Positions 50,569 to 59,629 of a DNA stretch of 64,000 nucleotides are shown here, piece by piece. The DNA comes from Streptomyces sp. NRRL F-5123 (GTDB lineage: Bacteria; Actinomycetota; Actinomycetes; Streptomycetales; Streptomycetaceae): positions 62,001 to 126,000 of the forward strand of contig NZ_JOHY01000034.1 in assembly GCF_000721495.1 (NCBI RefSeq). The letters run 5' to 3'. Each line of letters opens with the position of its first letter. The stretch's first letter is position 1. The position numbers and the translations under genes are program-made. The notes beneath the pieces are model-generated. The model saw only the letters and a program-made list of their open reading frames with translations. It did not search any database and had not been told where the DNA came from.

Positions 50569-52119
50569 ATGGATATGCACACCGTGCTCATCGGCTCCGA
50601 AGGGGCCACCTCCGGAGACGTACTGGCCGTCGCACGCGCCAACGCACAGGTCCGCCTCGCGGAAAGCGCCGTCGGGGCGATGGCCGCGGCCCGCCGCGTC
50701 GTGGACGCGCTCGCGGCGAAACCGGAGCCGGTGTACGGCGTGTCCACCGGCTTCGGCGCCCTCGCCGTCCGCCACATCAGCCCCGAGCTGCGCGCGCAGC
50801 TCCAGCGCTCGCTGGTGCGCTCGCACGCCGCGGGCATGGGGCCGCGGGTCGAGCGGGAGGTCGTCCGCGCGCTGATGTTCCTGCGGCTCAAGACGCTCGC
50901 GTCGGGCCGCACCGGCGTGCGGCCGGTGGTCGCGCAGACGATGGCCGCGCTGCTGAACGCGGGCATCACCCCCGTCGTCCACGAGTACGGCAGCCTCGGC
51001 TGCTCCGGCGACCTCGCGCCGCTCGCGCACTGCGCCCAGGTCCTCATGGGCGAGGGCGAGGCGGAGGGCCCGGACGGGCAGGTCCGGCCCGCGGGCGAGC
51101 TGCTCGCCGAGCACGGCATCGACCCGGTCGAGCTGCGCGAGAAGGAGGGCCTGGCCCTCATCAACGGCACCGACGGCATGCTCGGCATGCTGGTCATGGC
51201 CTGCGCGGACCTCGCCCGCCTCTTCACCTCCGCGGACATCACCGCGGCCCTGACCCTCGAAGCGCTGCTCGGCACGGAGAAGGTGCTCGCGCCCGAGCTG
51301 CACGCGATCCGCCCGCACCCGGGCCAGGCGGCGAGCGCGGCGAACATGCTGAAGGTGCTGGCGGGATCGGGCCTGACGGGGCATCACCAGGACGACGCCC
51401 CGCGCGTGCAGGACGCGTACTCCGTGCGCTGCGCCCCGCAGGTCGCGGGCGCGGGCCGGGACACCCTCGCGCACGCCCGTACGGTCGCCGACCGCGAGCT
51501 GGCGGCGGCCGTCGACAACCCGGTCATTACGGAGGACGGCCGGATCGAGTCGAACGGGAACTTCCACGGCGCCCCCGTCGGCTACGTCCTGGACTTCCTC
51601 GCGATCGCCGCCGCCGACCTCGCCTCGATCGCGGAGCGGCGCACCGACCGGCTGCTGGACAAGAACCGCTCGCACGGCCTACCGCCCTTCCTGGCGGACG
51701 ACCCGGGCGTGGACTCGGGGCTGATGATCGCGCAGTACACGCAGGCCGCGCTGGTCAGCGAGCTGAAGCGGCTCGCGGTGCCCGCGTCCGTGGACTCGAT
51801 CCCGTCCTCGGCGATGCAGGAGGACCACGTCTCGATGGGCTGGTCGGCGGCGCGCAAGCTGCGCACGGCGGTGGAGGCGCTCGCGCGGGTCGTGGCGGTG
51901 GAGATGGTCGCGGCGACCCGGGCGCTGGAGATCAGGGCGATCGGCGGCGGCTCCCCCGCCCCCGCGACGGCGGCGGTGCTGGCGGCGGCGCGCGAGGCCG
52001 GGGTGGCGGGCCCGGGCCGGGACCGCTTCCTGGCCCCCGACCTGGAGGCGGCGTACGTGTTCGTACGGTCCGGCGCCCTGGTGAGCGCGGCCGAGCAGGT
52101 CACGGGCCCGCTGGCGTAG
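50569..52119 (+). CDS. hutH: histidine ammonia-lyase
   Basis: 516 residues, first enzyme of histidine degradation (histidine to urocanate). The MIO-forming triad is Cys-Ser-Gly in EYGSLGCSGDLAPLAHCAQ, where the textbook enzyme has Ala-Ser-Gly; the Cys form is usual in Streptomyces. Other motifs: VYGVSTGFGALA, ALINGTDGMLG, QDAYSVRCAPQV and SNGNFHGAPVGYVLDFLAIA. Starts GTG 50563, ATG 50569 and ATG 50575 are possible; 50569 (MDMHTVLIG) matches the family start as I know it. Confidence 0.94.
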   Translation: MDMHTVLIGSEGATSGDVLAVARANAQVRLAESAVGAMAAARRVVDALAAKPEPVYGVSTGFGALAVRHISPELRAQLQRSLVRSHAAGMGPRVEREVVRALMFLRLKTLASGRTGVRPVVAQTMAALLNAGITPVVHEYGSLGCSGDLAPLAHCAQVLMGEGEAEGPDGQVRPAGELLAEHGIDPVELREKEGLALINGTDGMLGMLVMACADLARLFTSADITAALTLEALLGTEKVLAPELHAIRPHPGQAASAANMLKVLAGSGLTGHHQDDAPRVQDAYSVRCAPQVAGAGRDTLAHARTVADRELAAAVDNPVITEDGRIESNGNFHGAPVGYVLDFLAIAAADLASIAERRTDRLLDKNRSHGLPPFLADDPGVDSGLMIAQYTQAALVSELKRLAVPASVDSIPSSAMQEDHVSMGWSAARKLRTAVEALARVVAVEMVAATRALEIRAIGGGSPAPATAAVLAAAREAGVAGPGRDRFLAPDLEAAYVFVRSGALVSAAEQVTGPLA

Positions 52120-52175
52120 GGCTCCGGACCCGGACGGGTCACGGGCCGCCGGCGCAAGGCCGCGGCGGAGGGGCG

Positions 52176-52478
52176 TCAGGGCGTGGTGTCGGGCTCCGGT
52201 TCCTCGGCCTGGCGGGCTCGGCGGGTCGACTCGACGAGCAGGCCCGCCCCGACGACGAGGAAGACGGCGCCGCCGATCAGGTACGGCCTGGTGTTGAAGG
52301 CCCCGGTGTCGGCGAGGCCCCCGTCCTCGTCCGCCTTCTGCACGTCAGCCGCGGCGGCGTGCGCGGCCGGGGCGGCGGCGGGGGCGTGCTCGGTGCTGGC
52401 GCTCGCGGTGGGGACGAAGTACAGCGCGGCAAGGACGGCGCCGGCGGCTGCCACCACGTAAGGGCGGGGCGAGGCCAT
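52176..52478 (-). CDS. LAxTG-anchored cell-wall protein (sortase E substrate type)
   Basis: 100 residues: an N-terminal signal peptide (RPYVVAAAGAVLAALYFVPTASA), an Ala/His-rich low-complexity middle of about 30 residues, then LADTG followed by a hydrophobic helix (YLIGGAVFLVVGAGLLV) and a basic tail (STRRARQA). This is a class E sorting signal (LAxTG). The mature exposed part is very short, so it may be a spacer or surface-active peptide. ATG 52478 with GGGGG upstream. The 299-bp gap on its 5' side holds no recognisable gene. Confidence 0.75.
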   Translation of the reverse strand: MASPRPYVVAAAGAVLAALYFVPTASASTEHAPAAAPAAHAAAADVQKADEDGGLADTGAFNTRPYLIGGAVFLVVGAGLLVESTRRARQAEEPEPDTTP

Positions 52479-52777
52479 GGGAACCCCCAGGGGTTGCGAC
52501 GACGTGACCGTGGCCACCGATCGTAGTGACCTCCGCCACTCCTTGGGAAGCCGCCCCCCGGCACGCCCCCGGGCCCCCGCTCCGTCGGCCTACACCCGCC
52601 GCCCCCTCATCGCGGACAGCCCGCACACGCGAGGGCACGTACCGTCACCGCACGCGTGCGATGGAACACAATATCGGACAGAAAGGGTGATTTGCCCCGT
52701 CGTGGCTGTTTCCATGGTCGGAAGAAGCCCGCAGGCCGTACCGGCCGCGGGGGACTACTGCCGCATTGGAGAGCTGC

Positions 52778-54139
52778 GTGACGCCGCCCGAGAACGGATC
52801 CGCCCCGACCGAGGCCCCTGCCAAGCACCGCAAGATCACCACCCGCCGCACCCTCGCGGCAGTCGCCGTGCTGATGGGCGGCGCCGTCGCCCTCACCGCG
52901 TGCAACAGCGGCGGCGGGAGCCACGCGGACGGCAAGGCGTCCCCCTCGGCGTCGGCGACGTCGTCGGCCCAGGCCCCCTCGTCGTCCCCCTCGGCGACGA
53001 GCCAGGCCACCGAGGACGCGGCGGCGGCCAAGCACGCCTCGGCCGCGAAGATCACCATCACCCCGAAGAACGGCTCGACCGGCGCGAAGGTCAGCGGCGC
53101 GGTGAAGGTGACCGTCAGCGGCGGCACCCTGAGCAGCGTCACGATGAAGGCCAAGTCCGGGGGCAAGGCCGTGGCCGGCAAGCTGTCCGCGGACAAGAAG
53201 ACCTGGACGCAGAGCGGCTCGCTCGCGCACAGCACCCAGTACACGGTCTCCGCCGCCGCGAGCGACGCGCAGGGCACGCCCACCGCCGCGACCGCGACCT
53301 TCGCGACCGCGGCCGCGAAGCCGTCGACCTTCACCGGCTACTTCACGCCCGAGGACGGCTCGACCGTGGGCGTCGGCATGCCGGTGTCGATCAACTTCGA
53401 CCACGCCATATCCACCGGGGACCGCGCCGACGTGCAGCGCGCCGTCACCGTGTCGTCCACCAGCGGCCAGACGGTCGTCGGCCACTGGTTCAACAGCAAG
53501 CGCCTGGACCTGCGCCCGCAGAACTACTGGGTCGCCGGCACGCACGTGACCGTGACGATGAACTGGAAGGGCGTAGAGGGCGCCCCCGGTGTCCACGGCA
53601 CGCAGCACAAGACGATCGGCTTCGACATCGGCCGCTCGCAGGTCTCCACCGTCGACACCCGGACGCACATGATGACCGTCGTGCGCGACGGCCAGGTCGT
53701 CCGCACCGTCCCGATCTCCGCGGGCAGCCAGGACCACACCACCTACGACGGCCAGATGGTCATCGAGGAGAAGCACGAGACGACCCGGATGAACGGGGCG
53801 ACCGTCGGCTTCACCGACGACGACGGCAAGGGCGAGTACGACATCCCGGACGTGCCGCACGCCATGCGGCTCAGCGACTCCGGGACGTTCATCCACGGCA
53901 ACTACTGGGGCGACCCGTCCGTCTTCGGCAACGTCAACACCAGCCACGGCTGCATCGGCATCGAGGACGTCAAGGGCGGCGGCGACCCCACCACCGACGC
54001 CGCCTGGTTCTACGACAACTCGCTGGTCGGCGACGTCGTGACGGTCGTCAACTCGCCCGACAAGGTCATCCAGCCCAGCAACGGCCTCAACGGCTGGAAC
54101 ATGACATGGAGCCAGTGGGTGGCGGGCTCGGCTCTGTAA
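52778..54139 (+). CDS. L,D-transpeptidase lipoprotein (YkuD domain)
   Basis: 453 residues. Lipobox VALTAC, then a Ser/Ala-rich linker, two Ig-like domains (ITITPKNGSTGAKVSGAVKVTVSGG and TFTGYFTPEDGSTVGVGMPVSINFDHAI), and a C-terminal YkuD domain with IHGNYWGDPSVFGNVNTSHGCIGI, the HX..SHGC catalytic motif. It forms 3-3 cross-links in peptidoglycan. GTG 52778 has GGAGAG upstream. Its last 53 bp overlap the 3' end of the convergent ROK gene. Confidence 0.93.
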   Translation: MTPPENGSAPTEAPAKHRKITTRRTLAAVAVLMGGAVALTACNSGGGSHADGKASPSASATSSAQAPSSSPSATSQATEDAAAAKHASAAKITITPKNGSTGAKVSGAVKVTVSGGTLSSVTMKAKSGGKAVAGKLSADKKTWTQSGSLAHSTQYTVSAAASDAQGTPTAATATFATAAAKPSTFTGYFTPEDGSTVGVGMPVSINFDHAISTGDRADVQRAVTVSSTSGQTVVGHWFNSKRLDLRPQNYWVAGTHVTVTMNWKGVEGAPGVHGTQHKTIGFDIGRSQVSTVDTRTHMMTVVRDGQVVRTVPISAGSQDHTTYDGQMVIEEKHETTRMNGATVGFTDDDGKGEYDIPDVPHAMRLSDSGTFIHGNYWGDPSVFGNVNTSHGCIGIEDVKGGGDPTTDAAWFYDNSLVGDVVTVVNSPDKVIQPSNGLNGWNMTWSQWVAGSAL

Positions 54140-55325
54140 GGGCCCGCTCCGACACGTTGCGGATCCAGGTCGCGGGGTCGTCCAGCACGGTACGCACCGA
54201 GCTGTAGGCGGCCCCGCGCAGTACGCCGTCGCGGCCCAGCCGGGAGATCACCACGTCCTGCGCCCGCCACCGGCGGTCCGTGACGCGCGCGGCCAGCTCG
54301 CGCCGCACGCCCGGCAGCAGCCAGGGCGCGAGGTCCGCGAGGGGGCCGCCGACCACCACGGCCTGCGGGTCCAGCAGGTTCACCGCGCCGCTCAGGGCTA
54401 TGCCCAGGGCGGCGCCCGCCTCTTCCAGCGCCCGCAGCGCCGCCGGGTCGCCCGCGACCGCCGCGGCCTTCAGCGCCGGACCGCGCCCCGCGCTCACGCC
54501 CGCGGCGCGCAGCAGCGCCTCCTCGCCGGCGTACGTCTCCAGGCAGCCCGTCGCCCCGCACGAGCACGGGGGTCCCTCCGGGCGCACGGGCATGTGCCCC
54601 AGCTCGCCCGCGAAGCCGCGCGCCCCGCGGAAGAGCCGGCCCTCCACGACCAGCGCGGCACCGATGCCGATCTCGGCGGAGACGTGCACGAAGTCCGCGA
54701 GGCCGCCGTCGTGGCCGCCGAGCCACAGCTCGGCGAGGGCGCCGAGGTTGGCCTCGTTCTCCACGGCGGTGGACGTCTCAGGGAAGGCGGCGTCGAGCGG
54801 TACGTCCTCCCACCCGAGGTTGGGGGCGCGCAGGACGGTCCGGTGGTCGGGGCCGATGAGTCCCGGTACGGCGACGGTCGTCCGTACGGCGGTCAGCCCG
54901 GCTTCCTCCGCCCGCCGGATGACCTCGCCCGTCAGCTCGGCCAGCTCCCCGAGCACGGCCCCGGCGGGGCGGCCCCGGTTGGCGGCGGGCCGCTCGGCGC
55001 GGGCCCGCACCCGGCCGCGCAGGTCCACCGCGCACGCGGCGAGGTGGTCCACGCCGATCTCCGCGCCGATGCCCGCGGGGCCCGTCTCGGTGAGCGCCAG
55101 CACGGTGCCGGGGCGCCCGACCGTCCCCGGCCGCTGCGCGCCCTGCTCCTCGAGGAGGCCGGCCGCGAGCAGCTCGTCGACGAGCGTCGACACGGTGGCC
55201 CGGGTCAGCCCGACCTCCGCGGCGACCGCGGCCCTCGTCACGTTCGCGCCCGCGGCGAGCGCTTTCATGACCAGCGCCATGTTCCGCCGCCGCAGCCCGG
55301 CCTGCGCGCCGGTCCCTTTCCCCAC
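54087..55325 (-). CDS. ROK family transcriptional repressor (XylR-like)
   Basis: 412 residues. An N-terminal winged helix (LRRRNMALVMKALAAGANVTRAAVAAEVGLTRATVSTLVDELLAAGLL) and a ROK sugar-kinase-like domain: AVENEANLGALAELWLGG, HVSAEIGIGAALVVEGRLFRGARGFAGELGHMPV, and the zinc motif CSCGATGCLETYAG. It lies next to xylB and xylA, so xylose control is the natural inference. GTG 55325. The C-terminus overlaps the transpeptidase gene antisense, and the last about 20 residues (ERALTEPSPPPTGSMSCSSR) look like run-on sequence. Confidence 0.88.
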   Translation of the reverse strand: MGKGTGAQAGLRRRNMALVMKALAAGANVTRAAVAAEVGLTRATVSTLVDELLAAGLLEEQGAQRPGTVGRPGTVLALTETGPAGIGAEIGVDHLAACAVDLRGRVRARAERPAANRGRPAGAVLGELAELTGEVIRRAEEAGLTAVRTTVAVPGLIGPDHRTVLRAPNLGWEDVPLDAAFPETSTAVENEANLGALAELWLGGHDGGLADFVHVSAEIGIGAALVVEGRLFRGARGFAGELGHMPVRPEGPPCSCGATGCLETYAGEEALLRAAGVSAGRGPALKAAAVAGDPAALRALEEAGAALGIALSGAVNLLDPQAVVVGGPLADLAPWLLPGVRRELAARVTDRRWRAQDVVISRLGRDGVLRGAAYSSVRTVLDDPATWIRNVSERALTEPSPPPTGSMSCSSR

Positions 55326-55445
55326 GGTCTCCTCCGGAGGTCCTTAGCGTTTGCGCCCGGGCCTGTGCAACCCGGGCCTGCCCTTCCCGACTCCCCTCCA
55401 GCCCTCCGGGCTGCCCCTTGCTCTCCCTCCGGGACCTTACGGCCG

Positions 55446-55732
55446 GTGGATGGCTGGTCGCGCAGTTCCCCGCGCCCCTGGTTGTCGCCGTCCCCCGCAT
55501 CGCCGAGCCCCGAGGGGTTCCCTGCCACGCCGGGCAAGCGCCCCGCAGGGGAGCGTGGGGGCACCTCCCAGGCGAAGCCTGGGGGAGAACTGCGCGAGCA
55601 ACCCCCGCCAGGGGAAAGGCTCCATGCCACGCCAAGTGGCAATCACCCAGGGGCGCGGGGAACTGCGCGCGCAACCACCCACCGGCGGAAGATCGCGCAG
55701 CCCACCCCGGGCGGCAGCCCGAAGCGCCCCCT
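55446..55732. repeat. cluster of R1-type repeat pieces between ROK and xylB
   Basis: Pieces in order: the inverted R1 end CGCGCAGTTCCCCGCGCCCC (55458), a full mini-element (55555-55590) leading into AACTGCGCGAGCAACCCCC, and a half repeat at 55648-55732 (AGGGGCGCGGGGAACTGCGC then CACCCACCGGCGGAAGATCG). It fills the 405-bp gap and reaches the xylB stop codon. No gene. Confidence 0.78.
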
Positions 55733-57170
55733 ACCGCTGCTGCGCAGCGAGAGGCATCGCGGCGGCCAGCCGCGTACGGGTCGCGTCGTCCAGGGGCAGC
55801 GCAGCGTGAACGCGGCCCGACGTCGTGTTCCAGCGGGCGGCGATCGCCGCGGGAGCCTCACCCGTGAGGGCGGCGGCGGCCTGGACCGCAGCCCCGAGGG
55901 CAACGAGCTCGCCCGCGTCCGGCACCTGCACGGCGCGGCCGGAGAGCCGCCGTACCGTCTCCAGCCACGCGGTCCCCCGCGACCCGCCCCCGATGACGAG
56001 AAGCGGCTCGTCCGAGGGAGCCCCGCCGTCCACGGCGAGCACCTCGTCCAGCGCGCCCAGCAGCGCGTAGACAGCCCCGTCGTAGGCACCCTGAAGCACC
56101 TGACCGGCGGTCGTGTCGTGCCGCAGCCCGCTCAGCAGCCCCGAGGCGTACGGCAGGTTCGGCGTGCGCTCGCCGTCGAGGAAGGGGAGGAAGGCCACCG
56201 AGCCGCCGGGCTCGACGTCCTCGCGCTCGCGGCCGAGGAGCGCGGCGACCTTGTCGACGGCCAGCGTGCAGTTGAGCGTGCACGCGAGCGGCAGCCAGCC
56301 GCCGTCCGCCGAGGCGAACCCGGCGACGACCCCGCTCGGGTCGGTCGGCCGCTGCCGCGACACCGCGTAGACGGTCCCGGACGTACCGAGGCTGAGGGCC
56401 GCGCGGCCCGGCGTGAGCCCGAGCCCCAGAGCGGCAGCGGCGTTGTCACCCGTGCCCGGCGCGACGATCGCGCCTGCCCGCAGCGGCAGCCCCTCTCGTA
56501 CCTGGCCGGCGGTTTCGCCGGGCCCGAGCACGGTGGGCAGCAGCCCTGCCGAGAGCCCGAGCGAGCCGAGCAGCTCCTCGTCGTAGCTCTCGGTGTCGGA
56601 GCGCCACCACCCGGTGCCGGACGCGTCGCCGCGGTCGGTGACACCGGCGCCGGACAGCCGCTCGGTGAGGAAGTCGTGCGGCAGCCGTACGGCCTTCGCG
56701 GCGGCCGCCGCCTCCGGCTCGTGCTCGGCGAGCCACGCCCACTTCGTGACCGTGAAGCTCGCCCCGGGCACCGACCCGAAGCGCTGCGCCCAGTGCTCGG
56801 CGCCGTACTTCTCGACGAGCGCGGCGGCCTGCGGGGCGGACCGCACGTCGTTCCACAGCATGGCGGGCCGCACCGGCGCGCCCTCCGCGTCGAGGACGAC
56901 GAGCCCGTGCTGCTGCCCGCCCACGGAGACGGCCTCCGCGCGCGCGGCCCATTCACCCGTCTGGCTCAGCGCGTCCTGGAGTGCCGTCCACCACACCTCG
57001 GGGTCGGTCTCCCGGCCCGCACCGGTGCTGACGGTGTGCCGAGCCTGGCCGGAGGCCAGGACCGCGCCCGTCTCGACGTCGACGGCGAGCACCTTCGTCG
57101 ATTGCGTGGAACTGTCGACCCCGAGGACGACCGCCCCGGACGACGCCCCGAGCGCCCCGTTCTGCCCCAT
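55731..57170 (-). CDS. xylB: xylulokinase
   Basis: 479 residues, FGGY kinase family; phosphorylates D-xylulose. N-terminal VVLGVDSSTQSTKVLAVD (phosphate-1 loop), SVGGQQHGLVVLD, and the LWNDVRS substrate motif; in the C-terminal lobe GTGDNAAAALGLGL, LSLGTSGTVYAV (phosphate 2) and LLVIGGGSRGTAWLETVRRL (adenosine motif). ATG 57170 has AGGA about 9 nt upstream. Divergent from xylA. Confidence 0.93.
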   Translation of the reverse strand: MGQNGALGASSGAVVLGVDSSTQSTKVLAVDVETGAVLASGQARHTVSTGAGRETDPEVWWTALQDALSQTGEWAARAEAVSVGGQQHGLVVLDAEGAPVRPAMLWNDVRSAPQAAALVEKYGAEHWAQRFGSVPGASFTVTKWAWLAEHEPEAAAAAKAVRLPHDFLTERLSGAGVTDRGDASGTGWWRSDTESYDEELLGSLGLSAGLLPTVLGPGETAGQVREGLPLRAGAIVAPGTGDNAAAALGLGLTPGRAALSLGTSGTVYAVSRQRPTDPSGVVAGFASADGGWLPLACTLNCTLAVDKVAALLGREREDVEPGGSVAFLPFLDGERTPNLPYASGLLSGLRHDTTAGQVLQGAYDGAVYALLGALDEVLAVDGGAPSDEPLLVIGGGSRGTAWLETVRRLSGRAVQVPDAGELVALGAAVQAAAALTGEAPAAIAARWNTTSGRVHAALPLDDATRTRLAAAMPLAAQQR

Positions 57171-57235
57171 GTGATTCCTGTCCCTTCCGGAGCCCGTCGC
57201 GAGCTGCCACTTCCCATCATCGGCCTCGCATACTA

Positions 57236-57258
57236 ATTTGTTCAACAGTCTGACGAAT
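57236..57258. promoter_or_regulatory. imperfect operator between xylB and xylA
   Basis: ATTTGTTCAACAG then TCTGACGAAT is an A+T-rich imperfect inverted repeat (ATTTGTT against ATTCGTC, 5 of 7) in the 102-bp divergent promoter gap, just upstream of the xylA ribosome site. A plausible binding site for the ROK protein encoded nearby. Confidence 0.45.
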
Positions 57259-57272
57259 AGGAGCAAGCCCTC

Positions 57273-58451
57273 ATGACTTCCGAGACGAACCTCACCCCGG
57301 GGCCGGAGCACAAGTTCACCTTCGGCCTCTGGACGGTCGGCTGGCTGGGGCGCGACCCGTTCGGCGATGCCACCCGCGCGGCGATCGACCCGGTCGAGTC
57401 CGTCAACCGGCTCGCCGAGCTGGGCGCGTACGGCGTGACCTTCCACGACGACGACCTGATCCCCTTCGGGTCGTCCGACGCCGAGCGTGACGCGATCATC
57501 AAGCGCTTCCGCGCCGCCCTCGACACGACCGGCCTGGTCGTGCCGATGGCCACCACCAACCTCTTCACCCACCCCGTCTTCAAGGACGGCGGCTTCACCG
57601 CGAACGACCGCGACGTCCGCCGCTACGCGCTGCGCAAGACCATGCGCAACATCGACCTCGCCGTCGAGCTGGGCGCGAAGACGTACGTCGCGTGGGGCGG
57701 CCGCGAGGGCGCCGAGTCCGGCGCCGCCAAGGACGTCCGCGTGGCCCTCGACCGCTTCAAGGAGGCGTTCGACCTGCTCGGTGACTACGTCACGGAGAAG
57801 GGCTACGACATCCGCTTCGCCATCGAGCCGAAGCCGAACGAGCCGCGCGGCGACATCCTCCTGCCGACGATCGGCCACGCCCTGGCGTTCATCAACTCCC
57901 TGGAGCGCCCCGAGCTCGTCGGCCTCAACCCCGAGGTCGGCCACGAGCAGATGGCCGGGCTGAACTTCCCGCACGGCATCGCGCAGGCGCTGTGGCACGG
58001 CAAGCTCTTCCACATCGACCTCAACGGCCAGACCGGCATCAAGTACGACCAGGACCTGCGCTTCGGCGCCGGCGACCTGCGCTCGGCCTTCTGGCTGGTC
58101 GACCTGCTGGAGAACTCGGACTACGAGGGCCCGCGCCACTTCGACTTCAAGCCCCCGCGCACCGAGGACTACGACGGCGTCTGGGCCTCCGCGGCCGGCT
58201 GCATGCGCAACTACCTCATCCTGAAGGACCGCGCCGCCGCCTTCCGCGCCGACCCGGCCGTCCAGGAGGCGCTGCGCGCCGCCCGCCTCGACGAGCTGGC
58301 CCAGCCGACCGTCGCCGAGGGCGAGGGCCTGGCCGGCCTGCTGGCCGACAAGTCCGCGTTCGAGGACTTCGACGTCGAGGCCGCCGCCGAGCGCGGTATG
58401 GCCTTCGAGGCGCTGGACCAGCTGGCGATGGACCACCTGCTGGGCGTCTGA
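57273..58451 (+). CDS. xylA: xylose isomerase
   Basis: 392 residues, the compact class I enzyme usual in Streptomyces; interconverts D-xylose/D-xylulose (and D-glucose/D-fructose). Catalytic and metal residues are in [13 protein letters not shown] (His, Asp pair), [58 protein letters not shown] and [19 protein letters not shown] 57273 with AGGAGC upstream. Divergent from xylB, with the ROK repressor gene beyond it. Confidence 0.97.
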   Translation: MTSETNLTPGPEHKFTFGLWTVGWLGRDPFGDATRAAIDPVESVNRLAELGAYGVTFHDDDLIPFGSSDAERDAIIKRFRAALDTTGLVVPMATTNLFTHPVFKDGGFTANDRDVRRYALRKTMRNIDLAVELGAKTYVAWGGREGAESGAAKDVRVALDRFKEAFDLLGDYVTEKGYDIRFAIEPKPNEPRGDILLPTIGHALAFINSLERPELVGLNPEVGHEQMAGLNFPHGIAQALWHGKLFHIDLNGQTGIKYDQDLRFGAGDLRSAFWLVDLLENSDYEGPRHFDFKPPRTEDYDGVWASAAGCMRNYLILKDRAAAFRADPAVQEALRAARLDELAQPTVAEGEGLAGLLADKSAFEDFDVEAAAERGMAFEALDQLAMDHLLGV

Positions 58452-58588
58452 CCCCTCGCGGGTCCACCCCTTCGCGGGTGACGCTCCTCCAGGCTCGCGG
58501 GGTCCCGCGCGACCGGCCTACGTACGACGTCCTGTCAACGTCGTCCCCCCGTCCGGGGGGCCGGTCCGCGGGGCCCCGCGCCCTTTTC

Positions 58589-59101
58589 TCACGCGAGGCC
58601 GAGGGGTACGGCCCGTAGCCCGTCCAGCACGCGCTGCCCGAACGCGGCCTCCGCGAGGGCCCATTCGGCGTCGTACGCCGACTCCGCCTTCTGCCCGAGG
58701 GGCAGCTCCGCCCACACGACCTTGCCGGGCGCGGCCGGGCAGAAGACGTCCCACCGCTCGCTCAGGGCCTCGACGAGGAAGAGCCCGCGCCCGCCCTCGG
58801 CGTCTTCGCTCTGCGCCGGGATGACGGGGCTCCCCCCGTCCCGGTCCCACACCTCGACGTAGAGGCTGCTCCCCGCCGCCCGGAGCTGCACCCCGATGAG
58901 GTGGCTGCCCGCGGGCCCGCTCATCTTGACCGCGTTGGTGACCAGTTCGGACCCGATCAGCTCGGCCCCGTCGATCTGCTCGGCGAGCTGCCACGCGGTG
59001 AGCGTCCGCCGGATGAACTCCCGCGAGAGGCCGACCGCCGCGAAGGCTGCGGCGAGCCGGATGCTCGCGACGTAGAGGACGCTGGGCGTCGGTACGTTCA
59101 C
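58589..59101 (-). CDS. ATP-binding protein (RsbW/SpoIIAB-like histidine kinase fold)
   Basis: 170 residues. GHKL ATPase motifs: LAEQIDGAELIGSELVTNAVKMSG (N box), VEVWDRDGGSP (G1-like), EGGRGLFLVEALSERWDV (G2). This family of Streptomyces single-domain ATPases includes anti-sigma factor kinases and is commonly encoded beside XRE/DUF397 genes. GTG 59101 overlaps the upstream gene (GTGA), so the two are translationally coupled. Confidence 0.88.
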   Translation of the reverse strand: MNVPTPSVLYVASIRLAAAFAAVGLSREFIRRTLTAWQLAEQIDGAELIGSELVTNAVKMSGPAGSHLIGVQLRAAGSSLYVEVWDRDGGSPVIPAQSEDAEGGRGLFLVEALSERWDVFCPAAPGKVVWAELPLGQKAESAYDAEWALAEAAFGQRVLDGLRAVPLGLA

Positions 59102-59412
59102 TCGTCCCCCACCTCGTAGATGTCCACGTCCGCGCGATCGACGAGATACGCGGCAAGGTGCTCGCGCAATACCTGTGTTGAGCCGAAGTGCCGCAGCGAC
59201 GGCACGACCACGGCGGCGCCGGAGCTGCGCTTCAGCTCCTCGACGAGCCCGTTGAGCACGGCGATCCCGCCGTCCTGCTCCTCCTGCCAGATCCGGACGA
59301 GGGCGTAGCCCCCGCGCTCGGCCCAGCAGCGCAGCCGTAACTCGTCCCGCCTCACCTCGACGTCGGGCGTGCCCGCGTAGGCCCGCATGTAGCCGTGGAC
59401 GGCTCGCTTCAT
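59098..59412 (-). CDS. serine-recombinase-like N-domain protein, catalytically degenerate, with a TTA codon
   Basis: 104 residues. The pattern YMRAYAGTPDVEVRRDELRLRCWAERGGYALVRIWQEE ... LNGLVEELKRSSGAAVVVPSLRHFGS follows the N-terminal resolvase fold (YxRVS..Q..L...A...G), but the catalytic Ser region is not recognisable and no DNA-binding domain follows. Strong ribosome site GAGGAGG before ATG 59412. Codon 25 (59338-59340 on the plus strand) is TTA. Probably a recombinase-derived protein with a new role; it is coupled to the ATPase gene and divergent from the XRE gene. Confidence 0.7.
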   Translation of the reverse strand: MKRAVHGYMRAYAGTPDVEVRRDELRLRCWAERGGYALVRIWQEEQDGGIAVLNGLVEELKRSSGAAVVVPSLRHFGSTQVLREHLAAYLVDRADVDIYEVGDE

Positions 59413-59499
59413 CCCGCCTCCTCGCCGGTGGATGCACCGATCACGAGGCGTCAACTGCGTTGCGCCGTGCGTGACGTGACGAGTGAAGCACCGTCAGAG

Positions 59500-59547
59500 T
59501 CGAATATGCAACACTCCAGATCGGAAATCCGGAGACACGATATTCGA
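59500..59547. promoter_or_regulatory. long-spaced inverted repeat TCGAATAT/ATATTCGA in the divergent promoter gap
   Basis: 8-bp perfect arms 32 bp apart, in an unusually A+T-rich 217-bp gap between the recombinase-like and XRE genes. A candidate promoter for XRE: TTGGGT (59577-59582), 16 bp, TAGGCT (59599-59604). The XRE protein may bind here. Confidence 0.5.
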
Positions 59548-59629
59548 ACACTCATCTCCCATTTCAAAACGGGGAGTTGGGTGCTTCCATTCCGGATGTA
59601 GGCTGTATTCCAGAGCGGAGGTACACCGA

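Noticed and set aside
55731..58436. 901-codon minus-strand frame joining xylB to an upstream extension
   Set aside because: The extension is antisense to xylA; xylB has a clear start at 57170 with family motifs directly after it.
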